Below the pieces are notes generated by a model. That model worked only from the letters and a program-made list of their open reading frames with translations. It searched no databases and was not told where the DNA came from. From NCBI GenBank assembly GCA_927797885.1, contig OV696605.1:3098420-3162419 (forward strand): a stretch of DNA of 64,000 nt, given 5' to 3'. Positions 9,246 through 17,571 of this stretch are shown piece by piece. Both the position numbers and the translations under genes were made by a program. Within the stretch, counting starts at the first letter, position 1; every line of letters begins with the position of its first letter. Origin of the DNA: Gloeomargaritales cyanobacterium VI4D9 (lineage in GTDB: Bacteria; Cyanobacteriota; Cyanobacteriia; Gloeomargaritales; Gloeomargaritaceae).

Positions 9246-9430
9246 GAGCAGGCCGACCTGGTTATGTCTGGAATTACGACAATGCCCGCATTGTTTTACT
9301 TTCAGATGACATATCTAAAGAAGGGGTTGTTGATGTGGTGGCGGTCTGTATGGCTTGTGAAAAGACAAATACAGGAGGTACAGTCTGTCAGGGTCGAAAT
9401 TTACTTGGTGACTTTGACTTTGATAAATAG
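9246..9430 (+). pseudogene. 3' fragment of the duplicated small BamE-like gene
   Basis: From 9246 the sequence is almost identical to 6807-6989, encoding AGRPGYVWNYDNARIV and VAVCMACEKTNTGGTVC before the stop at 9430. The 5' half present in copy 1 is absent and replaced by the 113-bp miniature element. An ATG at 9188 opens a frame through the element into this fragment, but that N-terminus is element sequence and is probably not a functional start. I treat it as a truncated pseudogene, while noting that the Cys-motif tail is intact and the frame is open. Confidence 0.6.
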
Positions 9431-9473
9431 GGTGGGTGGAGGTTGAGTGATGAATAAAGTTTTCAAATAAATA

Positions 9474-9589
9474 TAGCAATCCTACTTGATTTGCATACAA
9501 AAAGTTTCCAGAACCATACACCGCAGGTGCTTCTTTTTTGGGGGCGGTGCCCCTGCGACCCCCTGTTCCATTTTCATTTAGGATTGCTA
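9474..9589 (+). mobile_element. TA-type MITE, long variant (116 bp)
   Basis: The ends are TAGCAATCCTACTTGATT and ATTTAGGATTGCTA, flanked by TA on both sides (9472-9473 and 9590-9591). The interior has the GC-rich imperfect palindrome GGGGCGGTGCCCC shared by all members, plus the extra segment CCATACACCGCAGGTGCTTC found only in the long copies (also at 45259 and 57593). It separates the duplicated module from an IS1-like relic. There is no coding capacity, so it must move using an enzyme encoded elsewhere. The TA target suggests an IS630/Tc1-mariner type. Confidence 0.8.
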
Positions 9590-9591
9590 TA

Positions 9592-9850
9592 CCTAGAATT
9601 TGGCGCAACCAGGCTAAGTTTTACACAGACTTTTGGCAAGTCTATCGGGAGGTGATCCCTCTAAAACAACACGAAAGAGTTTCCAAAGGTAGTGGAAAAA
9701 CTTCTTATATTGAGCGATTTAACAATACCTTGAGGCAACAAATTGGGCACCTTGCCCGGAAAACTTTATTTTTTTCCAAAACCTTAAAAAAATCACATTG
9801 GTATCGTCTTTAATTTCATCCATCACTATAATGAAGTATTACTTGGATAG
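9592..9850 (+). pseudogene. IS1-family transposase remnant
   Basis: The frame encodes FYTDFWQVYREVIP, then GKTSYIERFNNTLRQQIG and LARKTLFFSK, which match the C-terminal third of IS1-family transposases (InsB type). The 5' part is lost at the MITE boundary. At the run of seven A residues near 9783-9789 the frame shifts. Reading on in the next frame gives NHIGIVFNFIHHYNEVLLG and a stop at 9850, the expected IS1 C-terminus. It is therefore truncated and frameshifted, and inactive. Confidence 0.75.
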
Positions 9851-9887
9851 CACTACCTGATAAACCCTGATAAACAAGGAGAAAACA

Positions 9888-10316
9888 ATGGTCGCTCTGA
9901 AATTACCCCCCACCCTACAACTCACTAGGGAAGTATTTGAACGACTGTGTCGGCAGAACCCCGATTTGCGCCTCGAACGCACCGCCTAAGGAGAATTGAT
10001 CGCTATGGCTCTCGCTGGCAGTGAAACTGGATATTACAATACCGATCTGCTCGGTCAACTGTGGCAATGGCATCGCCAGAAGCAACTGGCAATAGTACTG
10101 GATTCTTCCGCTGGTTTTACCCTGCCCAATGGAGCCATCCGCTCACCCAATGCCGCTTGAATTAACGCATCTCGTTGGAATGCTCTCACGCCTGAACAAC
10201 GCCGCTGTTTTGCGCCCCTCTGTCCCGATTTTGTTTTAGAACTCCAATCCCCCAGCGATGACTTGTCCACCCTGCAAGCCAAGCTACAAAAATACATGGA
10301 AAATGGCGCACAATAA
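9888..10316 (+). pseudogene. Uma2-family (DUF820) endonuclease-like pseudogene
   Basis: One frame starting at ATG 9888 (with AAGGAG upstream) reads MVALKLPPTLQLTREVFERL..., a typical start for the very abundant cyanobacterial Uma2/DUF820 proteins of the PD-(D/E)xK superfamily. It continues through ETGYYNTDLLGQLWQW, LDSSAGFTLPNGAIRSPNAA, RWNALTPEQRRCFAPLCPDF and VLELQSPSDDL. Two in-frame stops interrupt it: TAA near 9987, probably a former CAA, and TGA near 10158, probably a former TGG. The C-terminal quarter of the family is missing after 10316. It is inactive; Uma2 genes often decay in cyanobacterial genomes. Confidence 0.8.
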
Positions 10317-10381
10317 AAATGTAGAGCAGATCGGGATGGGGCAAAGCGCTACGCGCCAGCAAAGCTGAACGCCTGACCTTA

Positions 10382-10488
10382 AAAAATTGGATGTGGAGAC
10401 TGAGTAAGACCACTGAGCCTCAAGGCTTGGCGGTATCAGTCTGTGAAACGTCAAGAATCCCTGTCTTTTAGAACAAAGAGTATGTCAA
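10382..10488 (+). mobile_element. IS200/IS605-type right end with TnpB C-terminal tail (relic)
   Basis: One frame encodes RLSKTTEPQGLA then ETSRIPVF and a stop at 10471, which is the usual C-terminal tail of cyanobacterial TnpB proteins. The DNA continues to a TATGTCAA end, matching right ends of IS200/IS605 elements, which are cleaved after a TCAA-like sequence. A 105-bp near-copy lies at 46987-47091. The body of tnpB and any tnpA are absent. In intact elements this segment also forms the 3' part of the TnpB guide RNA, but no functional RNA is claimed here. Confidence 0.65.
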
Positions 10489-10534
10489 AATGTAGGTTTA
10501 GTTGTCGGGCTCGTTTGTTTGAGGTATCTTCACG

Positions 10535-11638
10535 ATTTCCCTTCCCCTTGCGATTGTCCTAGGCACCCGCCCAGAGGCCATTAAACTCGCCCCAGTGATT
10601 CAGGTTTTACGCCAAAACCCCCGCTGGCAGGTCACGGTGATTACGACCGGTCAACACCGGGAAATGGTCGCTCAAATCTTAAGCTGGTTTGATTTACAGT
10701 GTGATTACGATTTGGAAATTATGCAACCGGGGCAAACCCTGGAGCAAATTACCTGTCGGACGTTGGAACGGTTGCCCCCTTTGCTGAAAACCCTCCAACC
10801 CCGGTTGGTATTGGTGCAGGGGGATACGACCACGGCCTTTGCGGCGGCTCTGGCGAGTTTTTATCAACGCCTTCCCATCGGTCATGTGGAAGCAGGGTTA
10901 CGCACGGATGACCTGTTCAGCCCGTACCCGGAGGAGGCGAACCGCCGGCTGATTTCCCAGATTGCCCAGTTGCATTTTGCTCCTACCCCCCTGGCGGTGC
11001 AGTACCTGGAACAATCCCGGGTGACTGGACAAATTCATCACACGGGCAATACGGTGATTGATGCCCTGTTCCAGGTGGCGGCCCAGCAGCCCGCTTGCTC
11101 CATCCCCGGTTTGGATTGGCAAAAGTACCGGGTACTGCTGGCGACGGTGCATCGCCGGGAACATTGGGGGGAACCCCTGGCTCGGATTGCTCAGGCGTTT
11201 TTGGGGATTTTGGCGCAGGTGCCGGATACTGCCCTGGTACTGCCGCTCCACCCCAATCCCCAGGTACAAGCGGTCCTTAAGCCCATGCTGGCGAACCATC
11301 CCCGCATTTTTTTGACCCCGCCCCTGGACTACCCGCAACTGGTGGCCGCCATGCAGAAGTGTTATTTGATTCTCACCGACTCCGGCGGCATTCAGGAGGA
11401 AGCCCCTGCCCTGGGCAAACCGGTTTTGGTCCTGCGAGACACCACCGAACGCCCGGAGGCCATTGCGGCAGGAACGGCGGCACTGGTGGGAACCGATACA
11501 GACAAAATTATTACCAAAGCCGTCGAATTGCTCCAAGAACCCCAGCAGTACGCTCAGATGGCGAATGCGGTGAACCCGTTTGGGGATGGCAAAGCGGCTC
11601 AACGTATTGATAAAATTATTACAGAATACTTAAGCTAA
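10535..11638 (+). CDS. wecB: UDP-N-acetylglucosamine 2-epimerase (non-hydrolysing), apparent ATT start
   Basis: The enzyme interconverts UDP-GlcNAc and UDP-ManNAc, supplying ManNAc units for envelope polysaccharides. Family sequences are GTRPEAIKLAPVI, TTGQHREM, VQGDTTTAFAAALA, GHVEAGLRTDDLFSPYPEE and ILTDSGGIQEEAP. The first GTG in frame (10595) would remove the conserved GTRPEA nucleotide-binding loop. The frame is open upstream to a TGA at 10520, and no ATG, GTG or TTG exists there. The best candidate is ATT at 10535, with GAGG about ten bases before it, giving 367 residues beginning ISLPLAIVLGTRPEA. The gene ends 5 bp before radA. Identity is sure; the start is not. Confidence 0.85.
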   Translation: MSLPLAIVLGTRPEAIKLAPVIQVLRQNPRWQVTVITTGQHREMVAQILSWFDLQCDYDLEIMQPGQTLEQITCRTLERLPPLLKTLQPRLVLVQGDTTTAFAAALASFYQRLPIGHVEAGLRTDDLFSPYPEEANRRLISQIAQLHFAPTPLAVQYLEQSRVTGQIHHTGNTVIDALFQVAAQQPACSIPGLDWQKYRVLLATVHRREHWGEPLARIAQAFLGILAQVPDTALVLPLHPNPQVQAVLKPMLANHPRIFLTPPLDYPQLVAAMQKCYLILTDSGGIQEEAPALGKPVLVLRDTTERPEAIAAGTAALVGTDTDKIITKAVELLQEPQQYAQMANAVNPFGDGKAAQRIDKIITEYLS

Positions 11639-11643
11639 AGCCC

Positions 11644-13020
11644 ATGGCGAAAAGCCGCAGTCACTACATTTGCCGGGAATGTGGGGCGGAGTACAGCCAG
11701 TATTTTGGTCAGTGCCGCAACTGTGGGACGTGGAATAGTTTGGATGAGGTGGCGGTGCTCCCAGAGCGGGGGCGGAAATGGCGCAGTGGGGGGATAGCGC
11801 AACCCCGGCAGGCTTTGCCCTTGTCCCAGGTCAGCGACCAGGATTGGCGGCGGTTGTCCACGGGGTCGGGGGAGTTTGACCGGGTGTTGGGGGGCGGTAT
11901 TGTCCCCGGTTCTCTGGTGCTGGTGGCAGGGGATGCGGGGATCGGCAAGTCAACGTTGTTATTACAAACGCTGGCGAATTTGGCAGGGCAGATGCCGGTT
12001 TTATACGTCTGTGCGGAGGAGTCGGCGCAACAGGTGAAATTGCGGGCCAAGCGGTTGACCACGGGGGCGGATGGGGAGCAGTTGTACCTCTTGGCGGAAA
12101 CCCAGCTGGAGGCGATTCTGGCGGAATTGGACAGTCTGCATCCCCCGGTGGCGGTGATTGACAGTATTCAAGCCCTGATGTATGCGGCTTTGACTTCGGC
12201 TCCGGGTTCGGTGGCGCAGGTGCGGGAATGTACGGCGGCCTTGATGCGGGTGGCGAAGCAAAATCATACGGCGTTATTTATCGTTGGACATATTACCAAG
12301 GAGGGGGCAATTGCCGGGCCAAAAGTATTGGAGCATTTGGTGGATACGGTGCTGTATTTTGAGGGGGATGCCTTTGCCAATTTTCGCTTGTTACGGGCGG
12401 GGAAAAATCGCTTTGGCCCCAGTTATGAATTGGGGATTTTTGAGATGACGCCACAGGGCTTAAAAGAAGTCACGAATCCTTCGGTTTTATTCCTCAGCCA
12501 TCGGGAATCGCCAGCGCCGGGAGTGGCCACCATTGTCGCCTGCGAAGCCAGCCGTCCTCTACTTGTAGAAATTCAGGCATTAGTTAGCCCCACCAGCTAT
12601 GGCACGCCCCGGCGGGTGGCCACGGGTATTGATTACAATCGGTTGGTGCAAATTTTGGCGGTGTTAGAAAAGCATCTGGGCGTTCCCCTGGCGAAATTTG
12701 ATGTGTATGTGGCTTCGGCGGGGGGGTTAGGGGTGTCGGAACCGGCGGCGGATTTGGGCATTGCTTTGGCGGTGATGGCGAGTTTTCGCAATTGTTTGGT
12801 CAAGCCGCAAACGGTGTTGATTGGGGAATTAGGTTTAAGTGGGCAAATCCGGCCGGTGCAACAATTAGAAACCCGGCTAAAGGAAGCGGTAAAATTGGGC
12901 TTTCAACGGGCGATTATTCCCATGAATAACACTGAGGCTATCCCTGGGTTGGAACTGATTCCTGTGCAACGAATTTTGGCGGCGATTTTGGCGGCACTGC
13001 CAGTGGCGGAAGGGGGTTGA
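11644..13020 (+). CDS. radA: DNA repair protein RadA/Sms
   Basis: RadA is a RecA-like ATPase that promotes branch migration and processing of recombination intermediates. The 458-residue protein has the full layout. An N-terminal C4 zinc finger uses Cys10, Cys13, Cys24 and Cys27. The Walker A is GDAGIGKST at 96-104, and the RadA signature KNRFG occurs within RAGKNRFGPSYELGIF. The C-terminal third is Lon-protease-like (VYVASAGGLGVSEPAADLGIALAV, then IGELGLSGQIRPV). The ATG at 11644 follows the wecB stop by 5 bp, suggesting translational coupling, and aroC follows by about 20 bp. Confidence 0.96.
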   Translation: MAKSRSHYICRECGAEYSQYFGQCRNCGTWNSLDEVAVLPERGRKWRSGGIAQPRQALPLSQVSDQDWRRLSTGSGEFDRVLGGGIVPGSLVLVAGDAGIGKSTLLLQTLANLAGQMPVLYVCAEESAQQVKLRAKRLTTGADGEQLYLLAETQLEAILAELDSLHPPVAVIDSIQALMYAALTSAPGSVAQVRECTAALMRVAKQNHTALFIVGHITKEGAIAGPKVLEHLVDTVLYFEGDAFANFRLLRAGKNRFGPSYELGIFEMTPQGLKEVTNPSVLFLSHRESPAPGVATIVACEASRPLLVEIQALVSPTSYGTPRRVATGIDYNRLVQILAVLEKHLGVPLAKFDVYVASAGGLGVSEPAADLGIALAVMASFRNCLVKPQTVLIGELGLSGQIRPVQQLETRLKEAVKLGFQRAIIPMNNTEAIPGLELIPVQRILAAILAALPVAEGG

Positions 13021-13041
13021 GATGCTGGCACAATAAAAACT

Positions 13042-14133
13042 ATGGGGAATACGTTTGGGCATTTATTTCGGATTACTACCTTTGGGGAGTCCCACGGGGG
13101 GGCGGTGGGGGTGGTCGTCGATGGCTGTCCGCCCCGTTTGCCTTTGCAGGTGGCGGAGATTCAGGCGGAACTCGACCGGCGCCGTCCAGGGCAAAGCAAA
13201 ATTACCACGCCCCGCCAGGAACTGGATCGGTGTGAAATTCTCTCCGGGGTGTTTGAGGGGCAGACCTTGGGTACGCCGATTTTGCTCCTGGTGAAAAATC
13301 AGGATGCCCGTAGCCAGGACTATCAGGACATGGCCAGCACGTTTCGCCCTTCCCATGCGGATGCCACCTATCAGGCCAAGTACGGCATTCGCAATTGGCA
13401 GGGGGGGGGACGGGCTTCCGCCAGGGAAACGATTGGGCGGGTGGCGGCCGGGGCGATTGCCAAAAAAATTCTGCGGCAGGTGGCGGGGACGGAAATTTTA
13501 GCCTACGTGGAGCGGGTGAAGGATTTGCAGGCCTGCGTTGACCCCGAACGGGTGACCCTGGCGGAGATTGAGAGCAATATCCTGCGCTGTCCAGACCCGG
13601 AAATGGCCGCCCAAGCCATTGATTTAATTGACACCTACCGCAAGGAGGGCAATTCCGTCGGGGGGGTGGTGGGCTGTGTGGCCCGCTCGGTGCCGGTGGG
13701 GTTGGGGGCACCCGTATTTGACAAGTTGGAGGCGGATTTAGCCAAGGCGGTGATGTCTCTGCCTGCCAGCAAAGGGTTTGAAATCGGCTCCGGGTTTGCC
13801 GGAACGACGCTGACTGGGCGGGAACACAACGACGAATTTTACCGGGACGAGCAAGGCCGGATTCGCACCCGTACCAACCGTTCCGGGGGCATCCAGGGGG
13901 GCATCAGCAACGGCGAAACGATCTATCTGCGGGTGGCCTTCAAACCCACGGCGACCATTTTGCAACCCCAGGCGACGGTCACCCAAGACGCTGAGGAAGT
14001 GGTTCTGACACCGAGAGGCCGCCATGACCCTTGCGTGTTACCCCGGGCGGTACCGATGGTGGAAGCGATGGTTGCCCTGGTGCTCTGTGACCACCTGCTC
14101 CGCCACCAGGCTCAGTGTCGGCTATGGGAGTAA
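13042..14133 (+). CDS. aroC: Chorismate synthase
   Basis: The enzyme converts 5-enolpyruvylshikimate-3-phosphate to chorismate with reduced FMN, the last common step to aromatic amino acids, folate and quinones. The 363-residue protein opens with [19 protein letters not shown], carrying the first family signature. It also has [39 protein letters not shown] and the third signature region [14 protein letters not shown], followed by [19 protein letters not shown]. Length and motifs are complete. It follows radA by 21 bp on the same strand and is probably in the same operon. A decayed MITE lies immediately downstream. Confidence 0.97.
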   Translation: MGNTFGHLFRITTFGESHGGAVGVVVDGCPPRLPLQVAEIQAELDRRRPGQSKITTPRQELDRCEILSGVFEGQTLGTPILLLVKNQDARSQDYQDMASTFRPSHADATYQAKYGIRNWQGGGRASARETIGRVAAGAIAKKILRQVAGTEILAYVERVKDLQACVDPERVTLAEIESNILRCPDPEMAAQAIDLIDTYRKEGNSVGGVVGCVARSVPVGLGAPVFDKLEADLAKAVMSLPASKGFEIGSGFAGTTLTGREHNDEFYRDEQGRIRTRTNRSGGIQGGISNGETIYLRVAFKPTATILQPQATVTQDAEEVVLTPRGRHDPCVLPRAVPMVEAMVALVLCDHLLRHQAQCRLWE

Positions 14134-14159
14134 TTTTTAATCAGGCTTTTTCTAATCTG

Positions 14160-14249
14160 TAGCAATCCTAGTTGGTTAATCAACAAAAATTTTCCAGAAC
14201 CAAGGACGGGGGCGATGCCCTGCAACCCTAAGCCCTACTGGGATTGCTA
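14160..14249 (+). mobile_element. TA-type MITE, short decayed copy
   Basis: The ends are TAGCAATCCTAGTTGGTTAA and ACTGGGATTGCTA. The interior keeps CCAGAACCAAGGACGGGGGC but has lost part of the CCCTGTTCCATTCTC region. The right side retains the TA duplication; the left flank is TG. It fills most of the 300-bp gap between aroC and the glycosyltransferase gene. Confidence 0.7.
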
Positions 14250-14436
14250 TATTATTGCCAGACCATCATTGAAAAGGCTCCGGCATATTTCGCCGCCTGT
14301 GCGAATATCCCCGCTTTGGGCAGGGGTCAAGAACTTGAACCAATCTGTTAATGTAAATACGGATGTGAGGAAGGAACGTTGTGGCGCGTCTCATCGCTGT
14401 CTGGGGCAAAGTAGTTGAGCCGCTGGGGGGGTCATC

Positions 14437-15708
14437 GTGTCCGGCTTAGCTTGGGTGACCACCATCCTATTTGTTTTGGCCGCCCTGCTGGGGATTGTTG
14501 AGGCCACCGCCACGTGGCTGGGCTATCGTACCATTACCCGTCAACGCCTGCGCCGCCAAACCCAAGGTCGGGATAGCCAACTGCCCCGTTATTCGGTGAT
14601 TGTGGTCGCCTATTTGCCTAATGAACAGGGGATTATTCTGGACACCCTCACCTATTTGTTGCAAACATTGCCCCGTCCCCAAGCGGGTTTGGAAATCATC
14701 CTCGCCTACAATCGCCCCCAGCCCTTACCCATCGAGGGACAACTCCAGCACCTAGCCGCCCGTTACCCGGAACTGAAACTGCTCCATGTGGAAGGCAGCC
14801 ATTCCAAAGCCGAAAACCTGAATGCGGCCATTCATCTGGTGACCGGGGTCATGACCTTGATGTTGGATGCGGATTTGAAACCCGCCCCAGAGAGCATTCG
14901 CCGTGCCTGGCGCTGGCTGGCGGGAGGACAGTACGATGTCGTACAGGGACGCAATGTGATCCGCAACGCCCAGGATAATTTTTTGACCCGGGTGGTGGCG
15001 GTGGAATTTGAGCATCTTTACGGGGTCAGCCATCCAGCGCGTTCCCTGCTGGCAGATTTGGCGATTTTTGGTGGCTCCAACGGCTACTGGCGCACCAGCG
15101 TTCTGCGTAGTATTCGGTTTAACCCCCAGATGCTCACGGAAGATATTGACGTGACCTTGAAATTGCTCCTGCGGGGGTATCGCATCATTCACGACCGGGA
15201 TGTGATTGCCACCGAATTGGCTCCGGTGGATGGCGGGGCGCTCTGGTCACAACGCCGCCGTTGGGCACAGGGATGGCTCCAAGTGGGGTTGAAATACACC
15301 TGGCCGATTATCCGCTCGGAGAATTTGGGTTGGGGGCAAAAAATCTATTTACTTTGTATGTTCATTTGCGGTATGGCTCTGCACTTTACCATCATCTATT
15401 ACCCGGTCATTCTCTGCCATGAACTGGCCAGCCTCAATTCCCTGCCCGCCCCGGCACTCCAATGGTTTGGCTGGGTTACGGCTTTGCTGTTGGTCAGCGG
15501 CCCTTACCAAGTCTTTGTGGCTCATCGGGGGCGCAGTCATGCCTCTCCCTGGACGGGTTGGGATTCTTTATTGTATTGCTTTGTGCTACCATTGTACTCA
15601 TTTTTCAAAAACATCGTCTGCTTGGTCGCCGTGTACTACCAACTGATTGGCCGCCGGGATTGGGTCGTCACCCGCCGGGGTTCCCTGTATAGCCATCTGA
15701 GCCGTTAA
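14437..15708 (+). CDS. Membrane-bound family 2 glycosyltransferase
   Basis: The product is a 423-residue processive-type GT2 enzyme, related to cellulose/hyaluronan/poly-GlcNAc synthases, that polymerises or transfers sugar at the inner membrane. The start is GTG 14437. An N-terminal transmembrane helix (residues 6-28) is followed by the GT-A domain with Asp144/Asp146 (LMLDADLK), TED at 234-236 (catalytic base) and QRRRW at 272-276. About three C-terminal transmembrane helices follow (YLLCMFICGMALHFTIIY..., TALLLVSGPYQVFV, FVLPLYSFFKNIVCLVAVYY). The product polymer cannot be inferred. No PilZ domain is present. Confidence 0.85.
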   Translation: MSGLAWVTTILFVLAALLGIVEATATWLGYRTITRQRLRRQTQGRDSQLPRYSVIVVAYLPNEQGIILDTLTYLLQTLPRPQAGLEIILAYNRPQPLPIEGQLQHLAARYPELKLLHVEGSHSKAENLNAAIHLVTGVMTLMLDADLKPAPESIRRAWRWLAGGQYDVVQGRNVIRNAQDNFLTRVVAVEFEHLYGVSHPARSLLADLAIFGGSNGYWRTSVLRSIRFNPQMLTEDIDVTLKLLLRGYRIIHDRDVIATELAPVDGGALWSQRRRWAQGWLQVGLKYTWPIIRSENLGWGQKIYLLCMFICGMALHFTIIYYPVILCHELASLNSLPAPALQWFGWVTALLLVSGPYQVFVAHRGRSHASPWTGWDSLLYCFVLPLYSFFKNIVCLVAVYYQLIGRRDWVVTRRGSLYSHLSR

Positions 15709-15757
15709 GAATCGTTACAATTAGACATATTAGACATGAATTCATGAGGCAGGGTTA

Positions 15758-17275
15758 ATGGCACGGGATTTGCGGGGGTTTATCCAATTATTAGAAAAAC
15801 GGGGGCAGTTGCGGCGGATTAAGGCGTTGGTTGACCCGGATTTAGAGTTAGCCGAAATTACCCAGCGGGTGTTGCAAAGTGGGGGGCCGGCGCTCCTATT
15901 TGAAAATGTCAAGGGTGCCACGATGCCGGTGGTGGTGAATCTGTTGGGAACTTTGGAGCGGGTCTGTTGGGCGATGCACCTAGAGCACCCCCAGGAATTG
16001 GAAGCTTTAGGGCAAAAATTGGGGCAATTGCAACAGCCCAAACCCCCGAAAAGTCCGGGGGAATTGATTGAATTTGGCAAATTACTCTTGGATGTGGTCA
16101 AAGCCAAACCGGGGATGAGTTTTTTCCCGGTCTGTCAGCAGGTGGTTTATCAAAATGAACAGGTGGATTTAGCCCAAATTCCCATGATTCGTCCCTATCC
16201 AGGGGATGCGGGGCGGGTGATTACCTTGGGATTGGTGATTACCAAAGATTGCGAAACAGGTACTCCCAATGTGGGCATTTATCGCCTGCAATTGCAGTCC
16301 AAAAATACTATGTCGGTGCATTGGTTATCCGTGCGGGGCGGGGCGAGACATTTACGCAAGTGTGCCCAGCGGGGGAAAAAGTTAGAAATTGCCATTGTTT
16401 TAGGGGTTGATCCCCTGTTAATTTTAGCCGCCGCTACGCCGATTCCGGTGGAATTATCCGAATGGTTGTTTGCGGGTTTATATGGGGGGACAGGAGTGAA
16501 TTTATCCCGCTGTAAAACCTTAGATTTAGAGGTTCCCGATAACGCTGAATTGGTTTTAGAAGGGACGATTACGCCGGGGGAAATGGTGCCGGATGGTCCC
16601 TTTGGTGACCACATGGGCTACTACGGGGGGGTGGAGGATTCCCCTTTAATTCGCTTTCACTGTGTGACCCATCGGAAAAACCCGATCTATGCCACCACCT
16701 TTAGCGGCCGTCCCCCCAAGGAAGAAGCGTTAATTGCCATTGCCTTGAACCGAATTTATACGCCGATTTTACGCAAACAAATCCCGGAAATTGTGGATTT
16801 TTTCCTACCGATGGAAGCCCTGAGTTATAAGGCGGCGATTATTGCCATTGATAAAGCCTATCCCGGTCAGGCACGGCGGGCGGCGTTGGCGTTTTGGAGT
16901 GCATTGCCCCAATTTACCTACACCAAATTTGTGATTGTGGTGGATAAGGAAATTAATATCCGCGACCCCCGCCAGGTGGTGTGGGCAATCAGTTCCAAAG
17001 TGGACCCGCAACGGGATGTATTTATCCTGCCGGATACGCCGTTTGATAGTTTGGATTTTGCCTGTCCCAAGGTGGGCTTAGGCAGTCGCATGGGGATTGA
17101 TGCCACCACGAAAATGCCGCCAGAGACGGAGCAGATTTGGGGGGAACCGCTGACTTCTGACCCGGACGTAGCCGCTTTGGTAACCCGCCGTTGGGCAGAA
17201 TATGGTTTGGGTGATTTGGCGTTGGGCACGGTCGATCCCCGGTTGTTTGGCTATGAGATTGACGGGGCAATGTAA
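15758..17275 (+). CDS. ubiD: UbiD-family decarboxylase (4-hydroxy-3-polyprenylbenzoate decarboxylase)
   Basis: The product is a 505-residue member of the UbiD family, which decarboxylates polyprenyl-hydroxybenzoate using prenylated FMN made by UbiX. In cyanobacteria this serves plastoquinone synthesis. Family sequences include MIRPYPGDAGRVITLGLVITKD near the cofactor site, VGIYRLQLQ, VHWLSVRGGARH, PDGPFGDHMGYYGGVED and the C-terminal SRMGIDATTKMPPE. Length is normal. It is followed by tRNA-Leu about 30 bp downstream. The precise substrate is inferred from lineage. Confidence 0.9.
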   Translation: MARDLRGFIQLLEKRGQLRRIKALVDPDLELAEITQRVLQSGGPALLFENVKGATMPVVVNLLGTLERVCWAMHLEHPQELEALGQKLGQLQQPKPPKSPGELIEFGKLLLDVVKAKPGMSFFPVCQQVVYQNEQVDLAQIPMIRPYPGDAGRVITLGLVITKDCETGTPNVGIYRLQLQSKNTMSVHWLSVRGGARHLRKCAQRGKKLEIAIVLGVDPLLILAAATPIPVELSEWLFAGLYGGTGVNLSRCKTLDLEVPDNAELVLEGTITPGEMVPDGPFGDHMGYYGGVEDSPLIRFHCVTHRKNPIYATTFSGRPPKEEALIAIALNRIYTPILRKQIPEIVDFFLPMEALSYKAAIIAIDKAYPGQARRAALAFWSALPQFTYTKFVIVVDKEINIRDPRQVVWAISSKVDPQRDVFILPDTPFDSLDFACPKVGLGSRMGIDATTKMPPETEQIWGEPLTSDPDVAALVTRRWAEYGLGDLALGTVDPRLFGYEIDGAM

Positions 17276-17304
17276 ATAAGGGATAATTATAGATTGCTGG
17301 TTAA

Positions 17305-17386
17305 GCGGAACTGGCGGAATTGGTAGACGCGCATGATTCAGGTTCATGTGCCGCAAGGCTTCCGAGTTCGAGTCTCGGGTTCCGCA
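17305..17386 (+). tRNA. tRNA-Leu (anticodon CAG)
   Basis: The 82-nt sequence folds as a class II tRNA. The acceptor stem pairs GCGGAAC with GTTCCGC, followed by discriminator A. The D-arm contains GGTAGACGCG, and the anticodon stem CATGA/TCATG encloses loop TTCAGGT, giving anticodon CAG at 17339-17341. A variable arm (TGCCGCAAGGCTT) and T-arm GTTCGAGTC follow. CCA is not encoded. The long variable arm and CAG anticodon identify leucine. Confidence 0.95.
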
Positions 17387-17398
17387 TGAATATCTTTA

Positions 17399-17554
17399 GG
17401 GCACCTCTGTTTATTCAGAGCTACTGAGAATATCCTTAACTTTTCTTTAATATTGGGGCACCCCCAATGAAGAAACCACATCCCCACCTGAGTAGAAATT
17501 CCGCAGAACCAAGGATGTGCAACCCCTGTTCCATTCTCATTTAGGATGGCTATA
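17399..17554. mobile_element. Mobile-element relics, including a MITE right end
   Basis: GGGCACCTCTGTTTATTCAG at 17400 resembles the sequence next to the IS5-type element at 62791 (GGGCACCTCTATTAATTG). Further on, CAGAACCAAGGATGTGCAAC and TTCCATTCTCATTTAGGATG followed by GCTATATA is the right half of the TA-type MITE with its GC-rich centre deleted. Nothing here is coding. Confidence 0.55.
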
Positions 17555-17571
17555 TATTTGCAATAGCACAA

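Larger units (their letters stand above)
4850..9462 (+). repeat. Tandem duplication of a two-gene module
   Basis: Two copies of one module lie head to tail. Copy 1 runs from about 4850 to 7020 and copy 2 from about 7090 to 9462. Each holds a leader (ACAAAACGCCAATT... ATTAAGGATTGGTT), a large membrane-protein gene and a small downstream gene. The N-terminal halves of the large genes and the ends of the small genes (6807-7015 against 9246-9462) are nearly identical. The membrane and C-terminal regions of the large genes have diverged with insertions. In copy 2 the 5' part of the small gene is missing and an IS-derived element occupies its place. Confidence 0.85.

Noticed and set aside
9188..9430. 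An intact 80-residue gene
   Set aside because: Its N-terminal third is translated from the 113-bp miniature element. Only the 3' part is homologous to a real gene, so it is called a truncated pseudogene.
9770..9850. Programmed frameshifting at the A7 run of the IS1-type relic
   Set aside because: IS1 frameshifting occurs between insA and insB, not near the C-terminus, and the 5' part of the element is missing. A simple frameshift mutation is enough.
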